Shown one piece after another: positions 20,805 through 32,945 of a stretch of 64,000 nt of DNA. The notes under the pieces were generated by a model. That model saw only the letters and a list, made by a program, of their open reading frames with translations. It was not told the origin of the DNA and did not search any database. The DNA comes from Primula veris (Eukaryota; Streptophyta; Magnoliopsida; Ericales; Primulaceae). The stretch is from positions 26,602,481 to 26,666,480 of the forward strand of contig OY821746.1 in NCBI GenBank assembly GCA_963682055.1, in the 5' to 3' direction. How positions within the stretch are numbered: position 1 is the first letter of the stretch; each line of letters begins with the position of its first letter. Made by a program: the position numbers and the translations under genes.

Positions 20805-21330
20805 CTTTTATATTTGTAAGATAACAGTTTAATTTTATACATTTTTCAACTTCACTATCAAATTTATTATCATAACTAAATATTATTATATTTTAATATA
20901 CTTATATCAATTTTTTTCAAGCCAAATTAATTTACTAGAGCAAGCACATTAAATAACTTAGACTGTTTATCATATTTAAAGTAAAAAGTACATTTTTACA
21001 ACTTATAAGAAAACATTTTGATTTATACAAATTATCAACTTTTTTTTATCAATTTCTTTATCACAACTATACAACTTGTATTTTTGTTATTTTATTAATT
21101 TATATGTGAAAAGTACAAATAAATGAGAGAGAATAAGAGAAAAGTAAGAGAGCAAAATTATTATTTAAATTATAAATGAATATTTTGATCACTTATATTT
21201 GAAAGATATTTAAGTTCATGTATATTTAAGATAATGGATAAAAAAACTTATGCATGTACAATTTTAGAACAATCTACTCATATTTAAGGTAATTGGAGTT
21301 ATAAGCGAACTGATGCGATTGCTCTGACAA
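20805..21330. other. AT-rich DNA absent from duplication copy 2
   Basis: No gene is seen. With 3560-3602 it forms a block of about 570 bp that copy 2 lacks (copy 2 passes from CCCATATAACC to CTTACCAATAAATG at about 41970-41995). It may be an older AT-rich element into which the retrotransposon landed. Confidence 0.5.
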
Positions 21331-23108
21331 GGCTTACCAAGAAATGATTTTACTAACTCAGTCAAAAACTCAAATGATTGTTCAAATGTTTCCTTGATAG
21401 CTTTCCAATAACTCCTTAACTCACACAACAGCCTACTCATTCCCAACGCACTAATATTTTCTTATTAGAAACTGTGATAAAATTCAGTTTTTCTCCTTAC
21501 GGAGGAAAAATAACAGCTTTTAACCATTTTTTGTGTGTGTACAACTTTAAAATGTTCATTCCATCTAAAGACTATTTACACCCTCTGATAACGTCTCTAA
21601 CAATTAGCTACTAAGAGAGCATAACTTAGGGTTTTGCAATCCTAATTCAAAGGAAGGAAAATTAAAGTAAAACTCAGTATAAAAGTTCGTTAAACTTTTT
21701 CTTCTTGAGATCTTGAACACAACCGGCCCTTTAAAATTTACCTACTTTGCAACAAATAACATTGTTTACTTACGCTGGTAGGGAGAGAACTATATATGGC
21801 TATTATATGGTAAATCGCTTATTCGTTATGAATAACGGGTTTTTTTTGCACTTTTATATACCATATTATTGACTTTTTGCAATTTTATATATCATGCTAC
21901 CATATATTTAATTTGTACATCATACTATCACTTTTCGGTAATTTTATACACTTTCATATAATAATTTTCGCCCACTCGACTTTCACATATAGCATCTACA
22001 TTTTTTCTTCCGTAATATCAGTTGCATATCTTGATCCATGTATCCTACTGGCCTCAAACCTATCATTCTCATTCCATACAACATATTAATTATGTACAAA
22101 CTCGTTTAAATTTTCAAGTATAGCTTGAACTTTAGGGCAAATAATGAAACATTTTCTGACCACATTCTTTTTTGACAGAATTTTAATTTTATTGGACGAG
22201 AGTATATAAAATCACCGAAAAGGGGTAGTATGGTGTACTAATTAAATAATCTTGTAGTATGGTGTACAAAATCGTAAAAAGTCAATAGTATCGTGTACCA
22301 AAGTGTAAAAAACCCTGAACAACATTATCCTTCTTGCTTTTATCTTCTTCCTCTTCTTCATCCCCATGAGCGTATCATTTTCGTTTAGAGCTTCTGCTGT
22401 TGCCAAATGAAAAGAAATTCTAAATGTTTGAAGTACTTGAGAAGAAAAAAGAATATACCTTTTCTAAATAGGTATAAAAATGGCATGTTACGATCCACAA
22501 AGCTACGACCTAACTGTGATGATTTTTATTTGATTTTGTGTGTAAGATCTAGCTAACTAATAAAAAAAAAAGAGAAAGACCTACATAAAGGACATTAGAT
22601 CTAGCTTACTACAAAAAAGGCCCTTGCACGCAACAAATTTGGATTCGTTTTACGCATTTCAATTGCTGTGGGGATCATTTCCCTCATACCACTCTTTTGC
22701 TTTCTCCGTAATTCCAAATCTGGTCCCAGCTGGTTTTGGATCTGTTTCGTGGATGTGGAATTTACGGCCTTTTTCTCACCTATCACAAGGTATAGAATTA
22801 TGTTACTCGCAGTACTTTTTGGATTTGCTTCGTAATGTGTTCATACGTTTCTAATGACAGATTTGTTGCTAAGGTGATACACTGTCTTAGCATTTGTTTT
22901 ATTTGGTACTCATCGATTTCGGTCCTTTTTTTGCTCATTCTTCTCCCTTTTGGCTGGCTGTTCCGTTTGTCTGATTTTAAATCGAACACGGTAACTTTTT
23001 CGACTACACCACTTTTGGCTGCTTGAGTTTTGATGGGTTTTGTAACTGTAGTTGATGTTTTATTTTGGGTTCTTATGTTTTCTTAGTAGATTTTGGGTTT
23101 TATTTTAG

Positions 23109-23619
23109 GGGAAAAAATACATTTAGTACACCAAACTATAGTTTTGTTAACGATTTGGGTACGCATCTTCCAAATTTTTCAATTTGGGTATCACACTATA
23201 ATAACTTTCCAATTTATGTGCCACCGTCTAAATAAATCACAGAATCATGTCACGTGACATTTGACAAACGTTAATTTGATAGGGTAATTTGACAATTTTT
23301 AACAAAAATACGTCATTTTAGAAAAACTTTTTTCCCAATTTCACACATAATAAAAATTAGAACATAATCCAAATTTTTGTTATGTGTGAAATTGGGGAAA
23401 ACGTTTTTATAGGATGACATATTTTTGTACAAAATTCTTAAATTACCTCTCAAATTAACATTTGTCAAATGTCACGTGACATGATTCCGTAATTTATTTA
23501 GACGGTGGTACCTAAATTGAAAAGTTATTATAGTGGGGTAACCAAATTGAAAATTTTGAAAGTTGGGTATCCAAATCGTTAAAAACAAATAGTTTGTTGT
23601 ATTAAACCTATAAAACCTC
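23109..23619. mobile_element. Mutator-like foldback MITE
   Basis: A 511 bp insert between perfect 10 bp duplications TTTATTTTAG (23099-23108 and 23620-23629). Copy 2 has the empty site near 43737. The ends are long inverted repeats: ATTTAGTACACCAAACTA and AACGATTTGGGTA at the left are mirrored at the right, as are CATGTCACGTGACATTTGACAAA and its complement. No coding capacity. A 9-10 bp duplication points to the Mutator superfamily. Confidence 0.85.
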
Positions 23620-24889
23620 TTTATTTTAGTTGTAAAGTGTTTGGTGAATTAGACGATATGTGAAAGTTATTTCCAATTTCCCCTTTTTTACTGTTTGTAT
23701 GATTTATTTCTCGTTTCAATATTTACGTATGAGTGGTGACGGAGCTTGTCTTTGTGTTGGGTTTGATGATTTGATTGAGTGTTTGGCATTGATTTGACGA
23801 TTTTGTGGGTAGGTAGCGATGGATTGGAGCACTCGGTTATGTTTTGGTTTTTCAGCCTTTGTTCGCGCTTTTAGATCGGGTAATTAGTATGCTGGCACCC
23901 TGATGGTAATCATTGAGCCGCGACCAGTATAATACTAGATCTTACTTGAGTTCATTTCGTCTACACCGAGCCCAACACTTTGATATCTTTGCTTTTTTCT
24001 CGATTTTTCGTTCAGGCTGCTTCATTGACAATTTTTCACTCTTCTATGTAATTATTGAGATGAGTTGTATTATTTCTTACATTTTATTAGGGTATATTTC
24101 GGCTAATTTGTTGAATGGGATGATTTAGGTGAACATTAAAGTTATGTTATCGGTTATGTTTAGTCATTTGGAGCTTGTTCCAAAAATAATGAAACTTGTA
24201 CTAGCGCACATTATTATCAATAATAATGAGTATGTTCCTGTTTTAAAAAAAAAGGTATTTAACTACATTATTTTTTAAGGAAACAACGGTATATTTTGAA
24301 CAATAATAAACCATATTATATGCGACCAACAGTACTTCTATATTGATATCCAACAACAATTAATTTTAAGCAATCGATCTTATATCAACAGACCATTTGG
24401 TTAGAAGAAAAATCATTTCCCATTTTTCTGCATTGCGTGATATTAAAGAAGCACGAAACTAAAGGGGAAATAGTCCTATATAGCATGATGATGTTACTTG
24501 GCATTCAAGCACACTATGAAATAAGAAGGAAAAAAAAACTTGATGTTAACATTTTGCGTACGAGTTGAAATCTATCAAGTCATTCATAATTTACTAACTC
24601 ATGGAGATTTACATTTTCTACTTTCTAAACAAGATTTGAACAATCTGCCAATTCCTCCAACAAATCTGCACTCCAGACGAAATCTCTAACAATAAATTAC
24701 TTAGTCTGACAACTAAATCAATTACAATTAGCACATAGGTATATAGCCAAACTAGACCGGGTATGATTTAGGAAGAATTGACTATCATGATGTCACTACA
24801 CAAAAATGCAAACGCAAATGATATTCAGTTTGAAAATAAGATATTTCCATAAACTCACTTAGAAATGGTATATGAGCACAACAAGTAGA

Positions 24890-25778
24890 AATTGTGAGTA
24901 GAATTGGGGTGCCTCTCTATGCTGATGAGCAAAGCTCTTCTCTCAACAAGTTTGACTCTGCTAGGATCTGTGCAGAGGTCAATCTTGACAGTGATTTTCC
25001 TTCTGATATCCTAGTGGAAGATGAATTTGGTGATAACGTTACTGCTAATATGGCTTATAGCTGGATTCTCAAGCTTTGCACTCACTACAATTTGTTTGGC
25101 CATTTAGCTAAATACTGCCATGTTAATGATAATAACCACAAGACTAATAGCTAGCCAACTAATGGCAATGATAACTGGATTAAAGTGGGGAATAGAAAGA
25201 AACACTCAGGTAAGAAGGGTAGTAGGGTCTCTTTTCAAAGTAACCATATCGGTAATGATAAAACTGCTCAAGTTAAAGCAACTCCTAGCTTATTAAAATC
25301 TAAGGGAACTGACATTGTTTGTGTTAGACTCTCTAATATCTTTGATAAACAGGATTTTACTACTAAGGATGTTACTCCTAGAGAAGTTATTCAAACCAAT
25401 TTAAATGCTAAGCATTATGACTCCCTGATAAGCATTATCAAAACCCCAGAGCACATCACTCAACTAATACTCATTTATATGGACATAGTTGGGACTAACT
25501 TTAATGGGGAAATAGACCAGCTAGATGAATTTGATGCTCCTTCAAATGATGGGGAATTACATGACAATATTTTGTCACAAGTACCCACTCTAGAGGTTGA
25601 GGAAGACATTGAAATCTCAGGCAAAATATCTGAAACTAATGTCAAGAATCTTTTTACTAGAAAGGAAAAAAATAAGCTTAAGAAAATTGACAAAAACATG
25701 AAAAAAAAAAAGCTAGCCCATCTGGAAAGACTTAGTAACAATTTTAGTGCTAATACCCCCCAAAAATATTTGAAATGA
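24890..25778 (+). pseudogene. LINE ORF1 C-terminal fragment
   Basis: ORF1 of plant LINEs is an RNA-binding protein with a DUF4283 domain and a zinc knuckle. This fragment starts inside it (SRIGVPLYADEQ) with no start codon of its own. The knuckle at about 25075-25120 reads CTHYNLFGHLAKYC: its second Cys is replaced by Tyr, so it should not bind zinc. TAG at 25152-25154 interrupts the frame. The rest (25185-25778) is a charged Lys-rich tail ending at a TGA that overlaps the ORF2 start as ATGA. Confidence 0.85.
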
Positions 25779-28700
25779 CAACAGATCTTAATTCTATAGG
25801 ATGCTGGAATATAAGGGGGCTAAATAAATCTATTAAACAACAAGCTGTCAGAAATTTGGTTTTTAACAATAATTTGTCTTGTGTTGGCATTATAGAAACT
25901 AAAATCCCTTCCCACAAAGTTGGTCCTACGTGTAGAACTACTTTTCCTGGGTGGGACTATGTTACTAACATCACGTCTGCCCCCTATGGCAGAATTATAG
26001 TGGCTTATAATAGTGCAGTTTGGAATTGCTCTGTTATCCATGCTAGTACTCAACATGTTCATTGTCTCTTAGATAGCATCAACACTAATGAGTGTTTTTT
26101 AGCCACTTTTTTGTATGCCTATAATCACCATAAGAAGATCCATTTTGTGGAAGGACTTAGTAGACTTCTCTCGTAATACTCAAGGCTTTCCTTGGGTGGT
26201 GATGGGAGATTTCAATGCACTAAGAAGCCATGTGGATAGAAAAGAAGGTAGCACTAGTTGGCCTCTTCATTATAATGATTTTCCTTTATGTATTGATAAT
26301 GCTATGCTTGATGAGTTGAATTACAAGGGACTTAAATACACTTGGTGTAACAATTGGGATTCCCTTCTAATTCAAAAAAAGATAGACAGAGTACTTATTA
26401 ATGATGTTTGAATTACCTTATTTACCAACTCAGAGGCTACCTTTTTACCAAATGATATTTATGATCACACTCCAATGATCATTAACTTTGGCAAGCTTTT
26501 CAAGGCAGGCCCAAAACCTTTTAGATTTTTCAGAGCTCCACTCCACCAAGCAAGCTCTAAAAAAACGTGCTAACAGTCATGGTAAAGACATTAGAGCTAA
26601 GGCTACCAATGCTAAAGAGTTGCTCCATATTTCCCAAACTAAGTTTGATAAGGGGGATACCTCAGTATCCTTAGCTTTTATTTACACTGCTAAGAATAAC
26701 TTAATAAGTATTCTTGAGGATGAGGAAAGTTTTGCCAAACAAAAAAGCAGAATCAATTGGCTAAAAGAGGGAGACCAAAACACATCATTCTTCTTTAAAG
26801 CTATAAACCAAATTAATAATAGAAAGAGGATTTCCTCTCTTCATGATGCCAATGGTGACATTCTTACTAACCACTCTGATATTATTGATAACATTGTTGG
26901 TTTTTATCAGAATTTGATTGGCTCTAAAGGTGACAAATATTATCCTGGTATTAATGCCTTGAGAGCTTTTGTTAAACCTGTAATCACTTCTGATATGGTT
27001 AACTTTATGAGTTCTTTGGTTACTGATAAGGAAATTGAGGATTGTATTTTCTCTTTTAATCCTAATAAGGCCCCTAGCCCCAATGGCTTCAATGGCTTCT
27101 TTTTTCAGAAAACTTGGCATATTATTGGTAAAAATGTTACTCTTGCCATTCAATATTTCTTTAAATCTAATGCTCTGCTAAAAGAAGTTAATAATACATG
27201 CTTAGCCCTATCACTAAAAGTGAGAACCCCTCTACTATAAAGGACTATAGACCTATCTCTTGTTGTAATTTTATTTACAAGTGCATTTCCAAACTAATTG
27301 CTAGTAGAATCAAACCTTTTTTGGACAATATTATTTTAAAAAATCAGTCATCTTTTATCAAAGGTAGATCTATTAGTGACAACATTTTGCTTGCTCAGGA
27401 GATTCTTCAAGGCTACCACCTTGACAAAGGAAAACCTAGAACCACTCTTAAAGTGGATTTAATGAAAGCTTTTGACTCTATTAGTTGAACATTTATTAAT
27501 GATACTCTGAATATTATGGGTTTTCCTTGCTTCATGAGAAACTGGATTAGAACTTGTATTTCTTCTCCTTCCTACTCTGTCATGATTAATGGCAGTATGG
27601 AAGGTTATTTTAAAGGCAAGAAAGGTCTCCGACAGGGTGACCCCCTCTCCCCTTACATTTTTGTTATTTGCATGAATGTTCTCTCTCTAATATTAGAACA
27701 CTTTACCAAGGATAAGTCCTTTAAATTCCATAATAAGTGTAGGAAGTTAAAGCTCACTCACCTTTGCTTTGCTGATCACCTATTCTTGTTTTGTAATGGT
27801 GACCAGAACTCTGTTAATGTTCTCTATAGTGCAGTTAGTCTTTTCACCAAATTCTCAGGTCTTACCCCTAATTCTGATAAGGGTAGCTTGTTTGCTTGTA
27901 GGATAGAGGATAATACCCTCCATGATATCACTAGTTTTCTAGGCTTTAAGAAAGAGAACCTCTCTGTTACTTATTTGGGATTGCCTTTGCTTATTGCAAA
28001 ACTTCAAACTAGCCACTATAAGATCTTGGTTAATAATATCACTGCTAGAATCTCTTCTTGGACTAGCAAATTCCTCACCTATGCTGGTAGAATCCAACTC
28101 ATAAACTCTGTTCTTTATAGCTTAACTATCTTTTGTTGTACTCACTTTATCCTACCTGCTGTTGTTACCAAAGAAATTGACCAAATTTTGGGAAAGTTTT
28201 TATGGATTAGTAGTGGGGCTAGGGTAGTTTGGAGTGATATTACCACTCCTTGTAAAGAAGGTGGTCTAGGTTTCAAGAATATTAAAGTATGGAATCAAGC
28301 TCTTATTGTTAAACTTTTTTGGAATATCTGTAATCCTTCTAATAATTCCCTCTGGAAAAATGGGTTTACTCTAATATGCTCAAAGATAGGAGCATTTGGG
28401 TTGCTAAGATTCCTGCCCAATGTAGTTTCTCTTGGAAGAAAATTCTTAAGGCCGGAGACAAACTGGCTCCTTTAATCTACTTTAAAATTGGCAATGCTAA
28501 AAGTACGTATTTATGGTATGATAATTGGCTTAAAATGGGTTCTATCTTCCCTAGAGCCCACACTAGGGCCATGCTTCATGACACTGACTTCTCAATCAAT
28601 GAGAAAGTCCATGTCATCATTAACAATGGCTGTTGGGAATGGCCTCACTGTTTTAATCTTGACATCATGTACCTCAAAAGCTTAGTGCACCCTCCGATCA

Positions 28701-29349
28701 ATGTTGATAAAGAGGACACAATAGCTTGGAACATAAATGATAAGTGCTTCTCTGTTAAAGTCATGTGGGATCATATTAGAACCAAGAAAGCTACAGTTTA
28801 GTGGAGCATGCTTGTTTAGTTCAAATATAATATCTCTAAATGTAGTTGTCATTTGGCAAGCTATGCTCAAAAGACTGCCCACTATGGACAGAATAAGCTC
28901 TTGGTACCCTAATATTGATGCTACATGCTCTCTCTGTGGTAACCATATTAAGGCTCTCTCTGTGGTAACCATATTGAGGATATGGACCACCTTTTTTTCA
29001 AATGCTACTACTCCACAAGCATATTCCACAATCTCATGTACAAAGCTGGCTTTCTTGGCCTTCGCAATACATGGTATCAGTGGATTGAATGGGCCTTAAA
29101 CCATTTCAAAGGTGATAGCTTGTCAGCTAAGCTGGGAAAAGTTATTTTTCTTCCACAGTTTACACCATTTGGAAGGAAAGAAATGATAGAAGACATGGCA
29201 AATTTCATAATGATGCTACTTCTAACATCCTCACCATTGATTTTTACATTCAGGTGAAGCTCAATGGACTTAGAAAAATTCCTAATTCTAATAGGAATGT
29301 GTACATTGCCAGGTGCTGGAAACTCAAGGATAATATTTTTACAAAATGA
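25775..29349 (+). pseudogene. LINE ORF2 (endonuclease and reverse transcriptase), broken
   Basis: The ATG at 25775 shares ATGA with the ORF1 stop. The AP-type endonuclease shows GCWNIRGLN, IETKI, GDFNAL and DHTPM, split by a frame change near 26150 and a TGA at 26409-26411. RT runs from about 27200 (DYRPISCCN, NQSSFIKGR, KVDLMKAFDS, GLRQGDPLSPYIF) and is cut by TGA at 27486-27488. Its catalytic box reads FADHLFLF in place of FADD. A zf-RVT region follows (about 28740-29000), where a short segment (GGCTCTCTCTGTGGTAACCATATT-like) is duplicated. The frame ends KDNIFTK-stop at 29349. The enzyme is dead. Confidence 0.9.
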
Positions 29350-29995
29350 AACTTGTTAGATTGAGTCTGGGATGGGTCTTATTTTACAACTCTCCTAGAA
29401 GTATTAATAATGATCTTAAGGTTACTACTCTCATCTCTAGTGGATGGACTTTTTGTGTTAACTTTTCTCAATTCAGGCACAACTCTTGGTTATCTAACCA
29501 GGGAAGGAAGTGGTGGGTGAAAAGAAACCAGGATAATACTATGGAAGCTAAATCCTACTCTAAAGGTTACAGGTATAATTTAGTAAAACAGGTTGTCATT
29601 TGGGCAAATCTATGCAAATCTTTAGTACTTCTCAGCTTCTTTGATGTTAAGAGTCTTATGGCAGATGCTGACAAGCCTTGGCTTGGTAAACTTAACAAAA
29701 AGAAGTTAAATTGTATGAGTTATGGCTCTAAGTGTATCCTTAGCAAAGTCGAGGACAAGAAGAACTCCATTTGCAAGATCAATTCACAGGTCTCTGTCAC
29801 ACCATTCTAAAGCGTTTTAACTTAGAATTATGCTTTTTTGGCTATGTTAAAGAAACTCACTGCTTTCTATATTTATTCCCTTTGTATGATTGTATAGCTT
29901 GAAACTCTCTTTTAAGGCTTAGGTTGCGGCTTGTGCAATCATCCTTATTTTCTGTTTGTTGTTCTATAAAATTCTTACCTTCCGAAAAAAAAAAA
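29350..29995 (+). other. LINE 3' region and poly(A) tail
   Basis: It holds a 155-codon frame to 29810 with no recognised domain, then a T-rich 3' end with ATTCTTACCTTCC before the A-run. The same terminal motif (ATTCTTACGTTCC) ends the short LINE at 44484-44721. Confidence 0.6.
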
Positions 29996-30199
29996 GGTTG
30001 TCATCAATCTATATTATCAATTGTCTTTTTTTTCTTCTAATTTCTCCATATAAACATATATAAGAATATGTTATTATAGTATCATTATGTGTTTCCACAT
30101 TTTCTTTAATCAACACATTATTAAGAACTATCAATCTAAAACACCCATGATGCACCAATATGCAAGTTTCTTTTCTTAGGCAATTTTACCTATATATAG

Positions 30200-30270
30200 A
30201 TTGTTGGTGGGGTGGTTCGAACTAGGGTCTTGAAATAAAAATGTTAGGCTCGTAGCCATTTGGGCTATAC
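30200..30270 (-). other. tRNA-derived (SINE-like) head, copy 1
   Basis: On the minus strand, TAGCCCAAATGGCTA fits the Pol III A box and GACCCTAGTTCGAACC fits the B box, about 40 bp apart. The same segment in copy 2 (46281-46355) has a damaged B box. It is a tRNA-derived remnant, not a working tRNA gene. Confidence 0.5.
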
Positions 30271-31560
30271 ATACATATATATGATAGGAGAAATTTTTGG
30301 TCGGTCCTAGATTGACATTAGTACAAGCACAAAAGTACTAAGTGCAAATCAGTACCACTTGGCTATTTACATAGATACGCCCGCTTTAGATTGTGACACA
30401 GGTCACCACAACGCCCCCCACGCCCTCTCTATCTCTCTCTTCTGCGGTAAAAACCGTCCCAAATCAACGTGCACTCACAGAAAACCACCCAATCTCTCTC
30501 TAAAAAAGTGACGAGAAAGGTAAATAAACCTTCCTCTCATTTTTTTTTTCTTTGTTACGAAGACAATCTAATTAGAAAACGTGTTATTGAAGTTTCGTAG
30601 ACTACTACATTGGTGATAAAAGTGATTTCTATACATTTTTTAATAATAATTATTAACTTTTGATGTTTTTGACTCAAAATACTTCAAATAGACTATCGAA
30701 TGCATATTTGTTTGATCAATAATTATTTCTGTACTGAAACCCTAACTTAGAAACCTATTATATTGTCTATTACTAATTTCTTTCTCAATAATACCAATTT
30801 AAATATGATATCAGATTCTCAACCATTTTTTTTATTAGTGCATTTGTTCTTGTTTTATAATATTAAATTGTTTATTGGTCTATGTATTGCTATGTTTCAA
30901 CAATTCCACCAAAAATTTGGTATTTGTTTATTAGTCTGTCATTGGTTCTTATGTTCCATTCAAAATTATTAATCAGCATGTTTATTACTCTGTCTATTAG
31001 TATGTTTGTTGCTATTTTTTTTAAAATTAAGGAAATAATATTAAAGATTTTATAAGAATTTTTTGGATTTTTTCCAAAATTTTAATTTTTTTCCAAATTT
31101 TATAAATTTTCTGGATTTTTTTAATTTGTTCCGGAATTTTTTTATTTTTTTTAGTATTTTTTATTTTTCTGGAATTTTTATAAATTTTGTAAGAGATTGT
31201 TAAAAAATTATTTTTTGTTTTTTTTATAATTTTATAATTTTTTTCCAATTTTTTAATTGTTTTTTCCAATTTTTCTATTTTTTCTGGATTTCTTTTGGAA
31301 ATTTTTCATTTTTTATTCAAATTTTTTTTTTTTTTTACATATTTTATAATTTTATAATTTTTCTAGATTTTTTTATTTTTTCTGGATTTAGTATCATTTT
31401 GTCTATTAGTCTGTCATTAGTTTCTTTGTTATAGTTTAAAAAATTCTAATAAATTGTTAATTAGATTGTTTGTTACTATTTTTCAACAAATTACACCAGT
31501 GTTTGGTATCAGACTGTCTATTAGGCTATCAATTTTTATAATAATTTCTAGGAACAAAAA
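30271..31560. other. Non-coding, with a hypervariable T-rich core
   Basis: 30420-30520 has a CT-rich leader-like stretch. 31030-31390 is a T-rich array built around TTTTCTGGATTTTT and TTTTTCCAAATTTT. Copy 2 carries different repeats here, based on TTAGTCTGTCTATTA (47180-47560), with the flanks conserved. ORFs across it are low-complexity artefacts. Confidence 0.6.
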
Positions 31561-31693
31561 AAAAAAAAAAAAAAAAGAAGTAAGACAGAAAGAAACTTTT
31601 ATTATTAATTTTTTGGAACAACTTTGAAACCTTACAAATGGAGCCTAAGCTCCAAGGCTCGAAAACAACAAAATAACAAATAAAATAAAAACA

Positions 31694-31939
31694 CTACTGG
31701 CCACCGTTGGTCAGTTCTTCCACCTCCGCTTCAAGTTCCTCTGCCGTCTCCTCGAGCTCGAGAACCCGGGCCTCGAGAACCAACTTCTCATCAAAAATCT
31801 GGTTGAAGAAGCTGGTAATCATCTCAGCCACAAAGTCAGCGTGTGCTAATTCCAGCGTTTTTGCATTCAGTTGGGTTTCCAACTCAATAACTCTGGCCCT
31901 TAGGATTTCAGCTTCATTGTTGATGTTGTTGTTAGCCAT
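31694..31939 (-). CDS. Small coiled-coil ORF, copy 1 (81 aa)
   Basis: ATG at 31939-31937, stop TAG at 31696-31694. The start is MANNNINNEAEILRARVIEL. The protein is a coiled coil of two heptad blocks (ILRARVIELETQL and LEARVLELEETAEELEAEVEEL) joined by a short hydrophobic segment with FFNQIF. The second copy at 47837-48082 is also fully open, with only a few substitutions (TAEE to TVEE, HADFVAEMI to DADFVSDMM). A splice-acceptor-like TTTCTTTCTCAG precedes the ATG, and AATAAA lies 91 bp past the stop (31598-31603). Size and style match the antisense coiled-coil ORFs of the Tat element; that link is an inference. Function is unknown. Confidence 0.6.
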   Translation of the reverse strand: MANNNINNEAEILRARVIELETQLNAKTLELAHADFVAEMITSFFNQIFDEKLVLEARVLELEETAEELEAEVEELTNGGQ

Positions 31940-32321
31940 TATATTCTGAGAAAGAAAGAGAATAATATGTTATATGAATATAAAATACATATGAATTACT
32001 AAAACATGTGGATATTAGTTGGATGGCATATATAGTGATAACTTTAAGTACTGTAGGTTTAACCTTAGAACTCTAGGTTTAATATTCTTTATCATATTTG
32101 AAGTACTGGCATATATACTAATTCCTATAAAGATCACAATAAAAGCGAAATTACTGAACCCTTATTAATGCAAGTGACATGCTTTGTTCGACCAGACATT
32201 CTAAGATGCTAAAAGACAACATAATAAAAATTGCACATCATTTGGAAGTATACTGGAAACTGATATATTAATGTGTTGGATATCACTGGAAAAAGAACTT
32301 AGTGCCAGATCAAAACTACAA

Positions 32322-32945
32322 ATGAGCTATTACACAAATGGTGAAGGTCCAGTTGAGCTTATCCCAGATGATACTATTTTAGAAAGCTTAAAAAATTGTG
32401 TTGTAGGGTATTTCTTAGGAGGAAAATTGCCATTTTTTGACGTGGAAGCTGAAATGAAGAGACTTTGGCCAAGCTTGATCTTAGTCGGACGCAATGAGAA
32501 AGGATTCTTCCTCTTATATTTTGAGAACGAGAATGATATGAACCTGTTTTTAGAGAATGGGCATTGTTATGTGTTTGGTAGGCTAATGGTTGTGAAGATA
32601 TGACATCGTATGTTAAAGCTTAATAAAGAAGCGGAGGAAGTAATACCAATCTGGGTGAAGTTTTATGATGTTCCCCTCGAGTTCTGGTCATGTGACAACA
32701 TAAGCAGGCTTGCAAGTAGGATCGGCAGACCACTTTATATAGACCAAGCAACAGTTAAATGCTAAGAGTGACATGCCCGTGTTTGTGTCGAAATAGATGC
32801 TTCAAAAAATCTGCCTAGTACTTTGCAAGTCAAGAATGAGGATGAGATTATTGATATAGATGTGCGATATCAGTGGTTACCTCCTAGGTGTGGTGAGTGC
32901 AAGAAATTTGGTCATAAAGATGTCTATTGTCCGAGAAGGCAGTAG
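32322..32945 (+). pseudogene. LINE ORF1 remnant (DUF4283 and CCHC knuckle), copy 1
   Basis: In one frame from an ATG at 32322: a DUF4283-like domain (WPSLILVGRNEKGFFLLYF, GRLMVVKI), then PLEFWSCDNISRLASRIGRP, then a good zinc knuckle CGECKKFGHKDVYC (32889-32930) and a stop. Stops interrupt it at 32601 (TGA, where copy 2 has TGG) and near 32763. This is the arrangement of plant LINE ORF1 and related retro-derived proteins. No ORF2 follows. Confidence 0.8.

Larger units (their letters stand above)
24890..29995 (+). mobile_element. 5'-truncated plant L1-type LINE
   Basis: It encodes the C-terminal part of ORF1, then ORF2 (endonuclease, RT, zf-RVT). It ends with ATTCTTACCTTCC and an A-run (29985-29995). 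The left end cuts into ORF1. Copy 2 shows the equivalent locus without the LINE, but with about 397 bp (45261-45657) that copy 1 lacks. Insertion was therefore accompanied or followed by a deletion, and no simple target duplication remains. Confidence 0.93.

Noticed and set aside
22601..23026. ORFs on both strands at 22601-23026 and 43220-43611
   Set aside because: The frames are not kept between the duplicates and no domain is seen; it looks like leader or promoter-type DNA.
31027..31269. An 80-codon Lys/Ile-rich minus-strand ORF
   Set aside because: Low-complexity reading of a T-rich tandem array that copy 2 lacks.
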